From: Flavobacterium zhairuonense
GTDB taxonomy: Bacteria > Bacteroidota > Bacteroidia > Flavobacteriales > Flavobacteriaceae
Reading direction: 5' to 3'
Length of the DNA: 64,000 bases
Assembly: GCF_004352915.1 (NCBI RefSeq)
Contig: NZ_SJSY01000072.1
Location: 248,001 to 312,000, forward strand
Of this stretch, positions 1-8,682 are shown in pieces. Numbering within the stretch: position 1 is the stretch's first letter; every line of letters begins with the position of its first letter. The translations under genes were made by a program, and so were the position numbers. A model generated the notes under the pieces. That model searched no databases and was not told the DNA's origin. It worked only from the letters and a program-made list of their open reading frames with translations.

Positions 1-84
1 TTTTGGTCAACTCTGCTGAATCATATTCTATTCCAAAATAGGAATATTTAAAATAAATTATTGCTAATAAACTAAAAACAAACC

Positions 85-1920
85 ATGAAACATCTATTTT
101 TCAGAATACTATTGCTTTTTGTAATAACATCTGGATTTTCGCAGAATGCAGAAAAAAAGGAAATTATAAAATTTGTACAACTTACAGACTTGCACGTTTC
201 TGTGGGAAATGACAATGATTTTTTGTTGCAAAACATCGTAAAAGAAATCAATAACTCGGACAATGAATTTGTAGTCGTAACGGGAGATTTAACCAATCGT
301 GGAGCCGATGATGAATTGAAACAGGTTCATGCAATTCTTTCAAAATTGACAAAGCCATATTATGTTATTTCAGGCAATCACGAAACAAACTGGAGTGAAA
401 GCGCGGGACTTACTTATAAAAAGATATTTGGAGAAGATCGCTTTGTATTTTCAAAAGGAGATTATCTTTTCATCGGATATCCGTGCGGACCATACATGAA
501 AATGGGCGATGGTTTTGTAAAACACGAAGATGTACTTTGGTTAGATAAAACTTTGAAAGATAGTCTGAAAGGAAATAATAAAAAAGTGCTCAATTTTGCT
601 CATTATCCAATGGACAATAGTGTGAGCAATTATAAAGAAGTGCTTTCTGTTTTGCAAAAATATCCAACTGTTGCCAGTTTTTGTGGTCACGGACATACTT
701 TGAGGAAATATGATTTTTCTGGTTTGAGTGGCTTAATGGGAACCTCTATAACTTCGCTGGATGGCAAAACTCAAAGTTATAACGAATTGATCATCAGTAA
801 TGACAGCATCAGTATTTATCAAAAAGAAATAGATAAACCTGGTGTTTTCAAATTTTCTGTTCCAACAAAACCATCAAAAATTGAAATTCCGAAAGATGAT
901 GCGCCAGCAATTGCTCCTTTTTTGAAAGATGACGCTTCGATTTACAGCCTTCCTTCTTTTGATAAAAAGAATTTTTATTTTGCCAATTCACTTGGTGAAA
1001 TACAATCCGTAAATTTGAAAGACAAAAAAATAAATTGGAAAACAAAAACAGGAAACGCTATTTATTTTTCGCCAATAACTGTAAAAAATAATCTCGTAAT
1101 TGGAACCATAGAAGGAAATCTTTTAGGATTTGATTCGCAATCAGGAAAACAAAAATGGAATATTTCTGTTGGTGGCGTTTTAGTAGGTTCTCCAATTTCT
1201 GAAAACAACAAGATTTATACAGCAAGTTCGACTTCATTTATTTGTGCTGATGCTTTGACCGGCAAGGTAATTTGGAAAAAAGAAATGCCACAATCGTATT
1301 CTCAAGGAACGCCTTTGATTCAGGGAGATAAAATCATTTTTGGGGTTTGGGATACTTATGTGTATTGTTTAAATAAAAATACCGGGGAGTTAATCTGGAA
1401 ATGGAATAATGGCAATGACAAACAAATTTTATATTCGGCTGGAAATGTAAATATGGTTTCAACAAAAAGCCGACTTTATTTTGTAACGCCACAACGTTTT
1501 TTGACCATTTTGGATATTGAAACAGGAAAAACGCTTTTAAGAACTTCGAAGTGGAAAATTAGAGAATCGATGGGGAAAAGTCAGGACGGAAAATGGTTTT
1601 ATGGCAAAACAATGGATGGATTGCTTTTAAGAGTACCACTTTCTGATGATCTTGAATTGACAGAAGAAAATGTGGAGAAACAAAGTAAAGTTTTGGATTT
1701 GAAACTAGGATATGAACACAATCCAGCGGGAATTTTAGAAAAAGACAACAAGATCTATATCGGAAGCCGAAAAGGAGAAGTTATATTAGTCGATGCAGAA
1801 AAATTTGAAATCATAAAGCAATTAACCTTAGGAAGTTCAAGTGTAAATGGTTTTACAATTGATGCCCAAGGCAGAGTTTGGACTTCTCTTATTGAAGGCG
1901 GCATTTATTTGCTGAATTAA
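85..1920 (+). CDS. Exported metallophosphoesterase fused to a PQQ-type beta-propeller
   Basis: The 611-residue product has an N-terminal signal peptide (about residues 1-20, ending GFSQ). A calcineurin-like phosphoesterase domain follows, with the expected metal motifs: D35-L-H37, GD68, GNHE (97-100), H173 in HYPMD, and GHGH (201-204). From about residue 300 to the end there are repeated strand motifs of the PQQ/quinoprotein type, such as LTGKVIWKKE and NTGELIWKW, which form a beta-propeller. The family hydrolyses phosphomonoesters or diesters; the substrate cannot be read from sequence. It is probably periplasmic or surface-located. It lies upstream of GHL10 and GH20 glycosidases on the same strand, so a role in polymer or phospho-sugar breakdown is possible, but the 196-base gap argues against tight coupling. 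Confidence 0.85.
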   Translation: MKHLFFRILLLFVITSGFSQNAEKKEIIKFVQLTDLHVSVGNDNDFLLQNIVKEINNSDNEFVVVTGDLTNRGADDELKQVHAILSKLTKPYYVISGNHETNWSESAGLTYKKIFGEDRFVFSKGDYLFIGYPCGPYMKMGDGFVKHEDVLWLDKTLKDSLKGNNKKVLNFAHYPMDNSVSNYKEVLSVLQKYPTVASFCGHGHTLRKYDFSGLSGLMGTSITSLDGKTQSYNELIISNDSISIYQKEIDKPGVFKFSVPTKPSKIEIPKDDAPAIAPFLKDDASIYSLPSFDKKNFYFANSLGEIQSVNLKDKKINWKTKTGNAIYFSPITVKNNLVIGTIEGNLLGFDSQSGKQKWNISVGGVLVGSPISENNKIYTASSTSFICADALTGKVIWKKEMPQSYSQGTPLIQGDKIIFGVWDTYVYCLNKNTGELIWKWNNGNDKQILYSAGNVNMVSTKSRLYFVTPQRFLTILDIETGKTLLRTSKWKIRESMGKSQDGKWFYGKTMDGLLLRVPLSDDLELTEENVEKQSKVLDLKLGYEHNPAGILEKDNKIYIGSRKGEVILVDAEKFEIIKQLTLGSSSVNGFTIDAQGRVWTSLIEGGIYLLN

Positions 1921-2116
1921 TTTATAAAGATTTTTTGCCACAAATTGCACAAATTTTCACAAATAAATCTGCTATATCGGTGGGAGAAAATAGCCACAGA
2001 TTAAAAAACTTTGCGGCTTTTTGAGATTAAAAATAACATCAAGACTTTGCGAACATAGCGTAAATCTTTGCGCTCTTTGCGGTTAAATTTTAAAAAAACT
2101 AACCCGAATAAAAATT

Positions 2117-3598
2117 ATGAAAAGCATAAAAATTATAATTCTAGTTTTGCTGATTCATACCAAAATCTTCAGTCAGCAGTCTCCAAAAAGAGAAATGCGC
2201 GCCGCTTGGATTTCTACGGTAGAAAATATTGACTGGCCGTCTAAACCAGGTTTGTCAGATAAAGAAATGAAAGCCGAAATGGTTACACTTTTGAATAATC
2301 TACGTTCGTATAATCTGAACACTGTCATTTTTCAAATTCGTCCAACTGCCGATGCTTTTTACAAATCGACAAAAGAGCCAGCTTCGCATTGGATAACCGG
2401 AACTCAAGGCGTTGCGCCAGGTTTTGATCCTTTGCAAATGATGATTGATGAAGCAGGAAAACGCGGCATGAATGTGCATGTTTGGCTGAATCCGTATCGT
2501 GTTCAGAAAGATACAGTTCGAGATGTGCTTTCAAAAAATCATTTGTATTTTAAAAGACCAGACCTTTTCCTGACTTATGGAAAAACAAGATATTTTAATC
2601 CGGGATTACAAGAAACTAGAGATTTTGTGGCTTCTGTAGTGGGCGAAATTGTTCGTAAGTATGATATTCAGGCCGTTCATATGGATGATTATTTTTATCC
2701 TTATAAAATTGCTGGACAAGAATTTCCAGATGAAAAAGCATTTGCTAAAGAACCTCGTCAGTTTAAGGACAAAGACGATTGGCGAAGAGACAATGTCGAT
2801 TTAATTATCAAACAAATCAGAGATACTATTATTGCCAACAAACCAGAAGTTGAGTTCGGAATTTCGCCTTTTGGAGTTTGGAGAAATAGTGCAAAAGATT
2901 CTGAAGGTTCTAAAACTACCGCGGGAGCTACCAATTATGATGATTTGTATGCCAATATTTTAAAATGGCAAAAAGAAAATTGGATTGATTATGTAACGCC
3001 ACAAATATATTGGCACATTGGTTTTGACAGAGCAAATTTTGAAGTTTTGGCAAAATGGTGGGCAGAACATAAATACGGAACAAATATTTATGTCGGACAT
3101 GGTGAATATAAAATTTCAACTTCGGCTAAAGAGCCTGAATGGAGAAGTGCTGATCAAATCGTAAAACAGATTGAAATGATTCGCAAATTCCCTCAAATTG
3201 AAGGTTCAATGCATTTTACAGCTTCTAATTTTCTGAAAAAAGGTGATACGCTAAGAAAACCTCTTCTTCAAAAAGAATACAAATACATCGCTTTGACGCC
3301 CGAAGCAAACAGAATAACAAGATTAAAGCCTGAACCGCCTACAAATGCAGTAATTACTAAAAAAGGTGATAAAGCAATTTTGACTTGGAAAGCTGCAATT
3401 AACGATAAGAAATATGTAATCTACAGATTTCCAAAAGGAAAAATAACTGATTTTTCTGATCCTTCAACTATTTATTATGTGACAACAGCTCTGAAACTAG
3501 AAGTTCCAAATGCCAATTTAGGAAATTATGTTTATGCGCTCACCGCTTTGAGTCAAACCCAGACAGAAAGCAGTCCAATAGAATTTATAGTAAAGTAA
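2117..3598 (+). CDS. GHL10-type (YngK/DUF187-like) glycoside hydrolase, exported
   Basis: The product is 493 residues with a signal peptide (1-20, ending IFSQ). The family's opening motif is REMRAAWIST (25-34). TIM-barrel strand motifs follow: FQIRPTADAFY (72-82), VWLNPYRV (122-129) and HMDDYFYP (188-195), whose acidic pair is a likely catalytic site. The last 90 residues look like a fibronectin type III-like domain (TNAVITKKGDKAILTWKA). Proteins of this family are predicted glycosidases acting on cell-wall or extracellular glycans. The stop codon is 11 bases before the GH20 gene, so the two are almost certainly co-transcribed. The substrate is inferred only from context. Confidence 0.85.
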   Translation: MKSIKIIILVLLIHTKIFSQQSPKREMRAAWISTVENIDWPSKPGLSDKEMKAEMVTLLNNLRSYNLNTVIFQIRPTADAFYKSTKEPASHWITGTQGVAPGFDPLQMMIDEAGKRGMNVHVWLNPYRVQKDTVRDVLSKNHLYFKRPDLFLTYGKTRYFNPGLQETRDFVASVVGEIVRKYDIQAVHMDDYFYPYKIAGQEFPDEKAFAKEPRQFKDKDDWRRDNVDLIIKQIRDTIIANKPEVEFGISPFGVWRNSAKDSEGSKTTAGATNYDDLYANILKWQKENWIDYVTPQIYWHIGFDRANFEVLAKWWAEHKYGTNIYVGHGEYKISTSAKEPEWRSADQIVKQIEMIRKFPQIEGSMHFTASNFLKKGDTLRKPLLQKEYKYIALTPEANRITRLKPEPPTNAVITKKGDKAILTWKAAINDKKYVIYRFPKGKITDFSDPSTIYYVTTALKLEVPNANLGNYVYALTALSQTQTESSPIEFIVK

Positions 3599-3609
3599 AA
3601 TATAAATAA

Positions 3610-6111
3610 ATGAGAAAAAGTATTCTCCTAATTGCCTTATTTTTAAGTTCATTGTCTTTTGTACAAGCCCAAAAATTAGATATAATTCCGAAGCCAGTTT
3701 CAGTACAACAAAACGCGGGACAGCTTGTTCTTCCTTCGGTATTAAAGGTTGTTGTCGATAAAAAACTAAAAAATAGTACAGATTATATTTCGACAAGCAT
3801 TTCAAAAAATATAGGAACTAATCCAGTTGTTTCCATTGGAAAAAAACATGGAAAAAGTGCGATTTCATTTTTAGTAGATAAGAAATTAGATCTTCCAAAT
3901 GAAGGGTATCAATTAGAAATAAACCAAAAAGGAATTTTTATAAAAGGAAAAACTGCAAACGGAGCCTTAAATGGACTTCAAACGTTAGTGCAAATTTGTT
4001 CTGCAAAAGAAGTTAAAAAAGGAACAGTTCCGTTTGTGAAAATTGAAGATTATCCTCGTTTTGATTGGCGCGGTATGATGCTCGATTGTTCAAGACAATT
4101 TTTTGACAAGCAAACCGTAAAAAATTATATTGATTGGTTGGCGGCGCATAAAATGAATGTCTTTCATTGGCATTTAACCGATGACAATGGCTGGAGAATC
4201 GAAATCAAATCAATGCCAGATTTGACTTTAAAAGGCGCATGGAGAGGTCCTGGAGAAGTTTTGTTGCCATCTTACGGTTCGGGAGACAAACGTTATGGAG
4301 GTTTTTATACGCAAGAAGATATTAAAGAAGTCGTGGCTTATGCTGCTAATCGTGGCATTTCAGTTATGCCAGAAATTGAAATTCCGGGGCATTCGCGCGC
4401 AGTAACGGCTTCATATCCAGAAATCGGATGCGAAATAAGCCAGGAGCTAAAAAGTGTTCAAGGCGAAGTAAAAAATGTTTGGTGCGTTGGGCGCGAAGAA
4501 AATTACGATATTCTGGATTCGATTATTAGGGAAGTTTCAGATCTTTTTCCTTTTGAGTATATTCACGTGGCAGGAGACGAAGTCAATCGTGCAAATTGGG
4601 AGCATTGCCCAAAATGCAAAGCTTTGATGGCGAAAGAAGGTTTTACAGATAGTTTTCAGCTTCAGAATTATTTCTTTAAAAGAGTTCAAAAAATTGTAGA
4701 TAAATATCATAAAAAAACAGACGGCTGGAATGAGATTCTGAAAGGCGGAGAAATCAACCCGAATACATTGATTTCGGCTTGGCAAGGAATTGGTTACGGA
4801 ATTGAATCGGCAAAAAAAGGATATAAAACCATTATGATGCCAGGACAATTTCTATATTTTGATATGGCGCAATCTGAAACAGAACGCGGCCATCGTTGGG
4901 CGGCTATTACAGATACAAAACGCGCGTATTCGTTCGAGCCAATTCCAGATTCGGATTTAACGCCAGAAGAACAAAAAAATATAATTGGAGTTCAAGGTGC
5001 TTTGTGGAGCGAATATTTGGATCGTCCTGAAAGAATTATGGAATACCAAAGTTATCCGAGAATTACTGCTTTGTCTGAAATGGGTTGGTCTAAAAAAGAG
5101 GATAAAAACTGGGATGATTTTTACGGAAGATTAACCAACAGTCATTTGAAAAGATTAGCCGATATGGGAATTGCTTTCAGAGATTTTCCTCCTACAGCAA
5201 TTTATAAAAACGGAACAATTACAGTAACACCGCCTTATGAAGACGCTGTAGTAAGATTCGATAAAGATGGGAATGAGCCAACAAGACAATCGCCTTTGTA
5301 CACAGGACCAATTCAAACGAAAGATTACGAGCAGTATAGGTTTAGAGTTTTCTTCAATGAGACTTCGGCAAGTCCTGCAGTAAAAGTGGAAAAACTGCCT
5401 GTTGCAACTTGGAATACAGCTAAAGCTGAGGTTTTGACTATTTCAGAAAACATCTCGGAGCATGTTGACAAAAAAGGCATTTGGTATTTGAATTTTAATC
5501 CAACGGATGACGGAGCAAACGGAATAATTAAAAATGTTTCGCTTTTTGAAAATGACAAACTATTGCAGACTTATTCAGATGAAAAAGCTTTAAAAGCAAA
5601 ACCTCGCTTGAGATTTTTGATTGAAAATTACAACGAAAAAAACACCTATAGATTAGATTTTACTGTTGAAAATAGAGAAGAGAAAAAATCTGCAGCAAAT
5701 GTGAAATTCACTTGTTCGCCTTATCAAGAACCGGAAGTTCAGGTAACTTCATCAATGGCAGAAAACCCAAAGTTTCCAATTGCAAATCTGCAAGATTATA
5801 ATGAAGAATCGTACATGCGTACAGATGTTGCCTGCAAAGACGGCGACTGGATTTTGTATACCTTTACTAATCCTGTAACGTCTTCTAAAATTGATGTTTT
5901 AAGTGGGATTCCGCATCATCCGAGGTTTATCATAAATAACGGTTACGTCGAGTTTTCATACAATGGAACTGATTTTATAAAAGGGGATCATTTTGATTAC
6001 GGAAATGCATCCATTTATCCAAAACAGCCCGTAAAAGTGGTTAGAATTCAAATTACGGGAACCAATAATGAGCCTTTGATGGCAGAGCAGGACTTAAAAA
6101 TTAATCCTTAA
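3610..6111 (+). CDS. Beta-N-acetylhexosaminidase, glycoside hydrolase family 20
   Basis: The 833-residue exported enzyme starts with a signal peptide (1-20, ending VQAQ). A GH20b-type alpha/beta domain (about 22-145) is followed by the catalytic barrel with FHWHLTDDNGWR (185-196) and the catalytic Asp323-Glu324 pair in HVAGDEVNR. A C-terminal part of about 300 residues holds a chitobiase-C-like segment and a discoidin/F5-8-type carbohydrate-binding-like domain (about 715-833). The family removes terminal GlcNAc or GalNAc through a substrate-assisted mechanism. It sits between a GHL10 gene and a serine hydrolase, with nagA downstream, which fits release of GlcNAc from peptidoglycan or chitin fragments. 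The next gene begins 4 bases after its stop. Confidence 0.93.
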   Translation: MRKSILLIALFLSSLSFVQAQKLDIIPKPVSVQQNAGQLVLPSVLKVVVDKKLKNSTDYISTSISKNIGTNPVVSIGKKHGKSAISFLVDKKLDLPNEGYQLEINQKGIFIKGKTANGALNGLQTLVQICSAKEVKKGTVPFVKIEDYPRFDWRGMMLDCSRQFFDKQTVKNYIDWLAAHKMNVFHWHLTDDNGWRIEIKSMPDLTLKGAWRGPGEVLLPSYGSGDKRYGGFYTQEDIKEVVAYAANRGISVMPEIEIPGHSRAVTASYPEIGCEISQELKSVQGEVKNVWCVGREENYDILDSIIREVSDLFPFEYIHVAGDEVNRANWEHCPKCKALMAKEGFTDSFQLQNYFFKRVQKIVDKYHKKTDGWNEILKGGEINPNTLISAWQGIGYGIESAKKGYKTIMMPGQFLYFDMAQSETERGHRWAAITDTKRAYSFEPIPDSDLTPEEQKNIIGVQGALWSEYLDRPERIMEYQSYPRITALSEMGWSKKEDKNWDDFYGRLTNSHLKRLADMGIAFRDFPPTAIYKNGTITVTPPYEDAVVRFDKDGNEPTRQSPLYTGPIQTKDYEQYRFRVFFNETSASPAVKVEKLPVATWNTAKAEVLTISENISEHVDKKGIWYLNFNPTDDGANGIIKNVSLFENDKLLQTYSDEKALKAKPRLRFLIENYNEKNTYRLDFTVENREEKKSAANVKFTCSPYQEPEVQVTSSMAENPKFPIANLQDYNEESYMRTDVACKDGDWILYTFTNPVTSSKIDVLSGIPHHPRFIINNGYVEFSYNGTDFIKGDHFDYGNASIYPKQPVKVVRIQITGTNNEPLMAEQDLKINP

Positions 6112-6115
6112 AATC

Positions 6116-7420
6116 ATGAAAAAGATAACATTCAGTATCGTCATTATTTCTTTTGTTTTTTTGGGAATGGGATTTCATTCTTCTAAAAAAATAAATAAAG
6201 TTGGCGATAATAAAGAAAATGAAGCCTTCATCGATTCGATGATGAATAATGCGCTTGAAAAAGGCTTTTTTCCAGGAGCACAAATTATCGTTGGAACGGG
6301 AGATTTTAATTTGATAGCCAAAAATTACGGGTATCATGATTATACCAAAAAACAAAAGGTAAAAACAGAAGACGTTTTCGATTTGGCTTCGATGTCTAAA
6401 GTTTTAGGAGCAACACTTGTTACTATGCGCTTGGTTGGAGATGGTAAAATGAAGCTCACAGATCAAGTTGGCGATATCGTCCCGATGTATAAAAAGACAG
6501 CAATTTCCGATTTAACGCTTTTTGAGTTGCTGACACATACTTCAGGCTTAAAGGCAAGCATTACTTTTTATCAAAGTTTGCTTTCTACGCCAGATGGTTC
6601 GCCTTTGTTAAGCGATAAAAAATCAGAGCAATATCCTGAGCAGTTCGATAATATGTATGTAAACAAAAACATTGTTTACGATTCGAAATATCTTGTTTTT
6701 GAGCCAAAAGAAAATTGGGTTCAGATTTATAAAAACATGTGGCTGAATCCAGAATATTATCCATCGGTTTATGAAAGGATTGCGACTGCAAATACGAATG
6801 TTCGTGGAAAATATGTTTACAGCGATTTAAACTTGCTTTTAGTCAAACAAATGATCGAGACTAAAACAGGAAAGAAATTAGATCAGTTGACAAATGAAAT
6901 TTATACGCAATTAGGTATTTCAAAAATTGGATATAATCCACTAAAATGGACTTCTGTAGATAATGTAATGCCAACGGAAGTAGATAATTTTTTCAGAAAA
7001 GATACCATAAAAGGTTATGTGCATGATGAAGCCGCAGCAATTTTTGGAGGTGTTTCTGGAAATGCAGGTTTGTTTGCGAACGCAGAATCGATTGCCGTGA
7101 TCTGCAAAATGCTAATGAACAATGGAAACTATAAAGGCAAACAAATTCTAAAAGCCAAAGTCGTAAAAGAGTTTACAGAATCGCCACTTGCAAAAGAAGG
7201 CATTTATCGCGGCTTAGGCTTTGATAAAAGAAAACCAGACGAGTTTTTTACCAAAGATGATTTTGGACATACTGGTTTTACAGGAACATTTTTCTTTATG
7301 AATAGAAATACAAATCGATTTTTGGTTATTTTGACAAATCGTGTAAATCCAACTCGTACAAACAGATTGATGTATAAAGATGATTTTAGTGCTAAAATTT
7401 GGAGGCAAATTAATAAGTAA
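6116..7420 (+). CDS. Serine hydrolase of the beta-lactamase / class C family, exported
   Basis: The 434-residue protein has a hydrophobic N terminus (about 5-20) and the family's active-site elements: SxxK as S92-M-S-K95, a YSD motif (in YVYSDLNLLL) at the YxN position, and HTGFTG near residue 380 at the KTG position. Members include esterases, D-aminopeptidases, penicillin-binding-like enzymes and YbbE-type proteins of muropeptide-salvage clusters. It follows the GH20 gene by 4 bases, so it is translationally linked. Context suggests work on peptide- or ester-substituted amino-sugar fragments rather than antibiotic resistance. Specificity is unproven. Confidence 0.88.
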   Translation: MKKITFSIVIISFVFLGMGFHSSKKINKVGDNKENEAFIDSMMNNALEKGFFPGAQIIVGTGDFNLIAKNYGYHDYTKKQKVKTEDVFDLASMSKVLGATLVTMRLVGDGKMKLTDQVGDIVPMYKKTAISDLTLFELLTHTSGLKASITFYQSLLSTPDGSPLLSDKKSEQYPEQFDNMYVNKNIVYDSKYLVFEPKENWVQIYKNMWLNPEYYPSVYERIATANTNVRGKYVYSDLNLLLVKQMIETKTGKKLDQLTNEIYTQLGISKIGYNPLKWTSVDNVMPTEVDNFFRKDTIKGYVHDEAAAIFGGVSGNAGLFANAESIAVICKMLMNNGNYKGKQILKAKVVKEFTESPLAKEGIYRGLGFDKRKPDEFFTKDDFGHTGFTGTFFFMNRNTNRFLVILTNRVNPTRTNRLMYKDDFSAKIWRQINK

Positions 7421-7466
7421 TATTTGCCACGAATTCACGAATTATTGAAAAATAAATTTAAGTAAA

Positions 7467-8585
7467 ATGAAACATGCCATTATCAATGCAGTCGTTCACA
7501 CAGGAGAAGAAATAATCAATAATGGAGTTATTGTTGTAGAAAACGGAAAAATTCTTTCGGTTCAAAAAGAAATTCCAGAAGCTATTGAAACGATTGATCT
7601 GCAAGGAAAAAATATCGCTGCTGGTTTTATGGATATTCAAATAAATGGAGGAGAAAGGCTTTATTTTAGCCAAACTCCAACTGAAGAAGCAATTCAGGAT
7701 ATTTATGATGCTAGTCGCAAATATGGGACAACGCAGGTGCTTCCATGTTTGATATCCTCTTCAAATGAAACCATTCTGAAAGGAATCGAAGCTGTTCGCA
7801 GCTATAGAGAAAAATACGATAATGGGGTAATCGGAATGCATTTAGAAGGGCCATTTTTGAATCCATTACGAAGAGGAGCACACAGTATAGATCAAGTCCG
7901 AAAGCCTACAAACAAAGAGCTAGAAGAAATTATAAAATATGGGAAAGATGTTATAAAAGTCATCACGATTGCTCCAGAATGCTTTACGGAAGAACAGCTT
8001 GATATGTTGCTCGAAAGCGGTTTTGTAATTTCAATAGGACATTCGACTATCTCGTATAAAGAAGCACAGCCTTATTTTGCAAAAGGAATTAAGCTCGTTA
8101 CACATTTGTTTAATGCGATGACGCAATTCGGACATCGTGAACCCGGTTTGGTTGGCGCATCTTTAGAGAGCGAAAATGTATTTACTCCTGTTATTTTAGA
8201 CGGTTCACATTGCGATTATGCGGCGGCGAGATTGGCATACAGACTAAAACAAGAGAAATTCTTTTTGATTAGTGATGCCACATTTTTAGGACGAAAAGTG
8301 ACCAACTTTAATTGGGACAATTTTGATGCTCATCTTGATAATGGATTTTATAGAAATAAAGACGGCAATTTGGCTGGAGCTTCAATCTCGATGTTAGAGG
8401 CAGTGCAAAATGCCTACAATCATTTGAATGTTTCTGTTGATGAAGCGCTGAAAATGGGATCTTCTCGCGTGGCAAATGCAATTGGTTTAGGAGATAAATT
8501 CGGAAAAATAAAAGCTGGATTTCCTGCAACTTTCGTTAAATTCAATGCTGATTTATCTGAAATAGAAACTTTTGATTTTTCTTAA
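7467..8585 (+). CDS. nagA: N-acetylglucosamine-6-phosphate deacetylase
   Basis: The cytoplasmic enzyme (372 residues) converts GlcNAc-6-phosphate to glucosamine-6-phosphate and acetate. The metal and catalytic residues line up well with the family: HLEGPF (125-130, E127), GHS (H192), THLFNAM (H213) and the catalytic Asp in LISDATF (D270). The spacing is nearly the same as in the E. coli enzyme. There is no signal peptide. It is the only clearly cytoplasmic enzyme of the 85-8585 set and lies 46 bases after the serine hydrolase, consistent with one operon that takes GlcNAc polymers outside and feeds GlcNAc-6-P inside. No transporter or kinase is in the window. Confidence 0.93.
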   Translation: MKHAIINAVVHTGEEIINNGVIVVENGKILSVQKEIPEAIETIDLQGKNIAAGFMDIQINGGERLYFSQTPTEEAIQDIYDASRKYGTTQVLPCLISSSNETILKGIEAVRSYREKYDNGVIGMHLEGPFLNPLRRGAHSIDQVRKPTNKELEEIIKYGKDVIKVITIAPECFTEEQLDMLLESGFVISIGHSTISYKEAQPYFAKGIKLVTHLFNAMTQFGHREPGLVGASLESENVFTPVILDGSHCDYAAARLAYRLKQEKFFLISDATFLGRKVTNFNWDNFDAHLDNGFYRNKDGNLAGASISMLEAVQNAYNHLNVSVDEALKMGSSRVANAIGLGDKFGKIKAGFPATFVKFNADLSEIETFDFS

Positions 8586-8628
8586 AATGAATCAATTATT
8601 AGGATACTGTTTTTAATTTTTAATAATG

Positions 8629-8636
8629 TATTTTTG
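8629..8636 (+). promoter_or_regulatory. Probable -7 element for the leucine-rich repeat gene
   Basis: TATTTTTG matches the Bacteroidota TAnnTTTG element exactly. At the 19-base distance upstream (8607-8609) the sequence is CTG, one change from the TTG -33 element. It lies 47 bases before the start codon at 8683. Confidence 0.4.
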
Positions 8637-8682
8637 AAAAGAAAATAAAATTTTTTTTACAAATTCAAAACTCCAAATCATA

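Noticed and set aside
6116..7420. Beta-lactamase conferring antibiotic resistance
   Set aside because: The YSD and HTG variants and the operon context point to a serine hydrolase of amino-sugar salvage.
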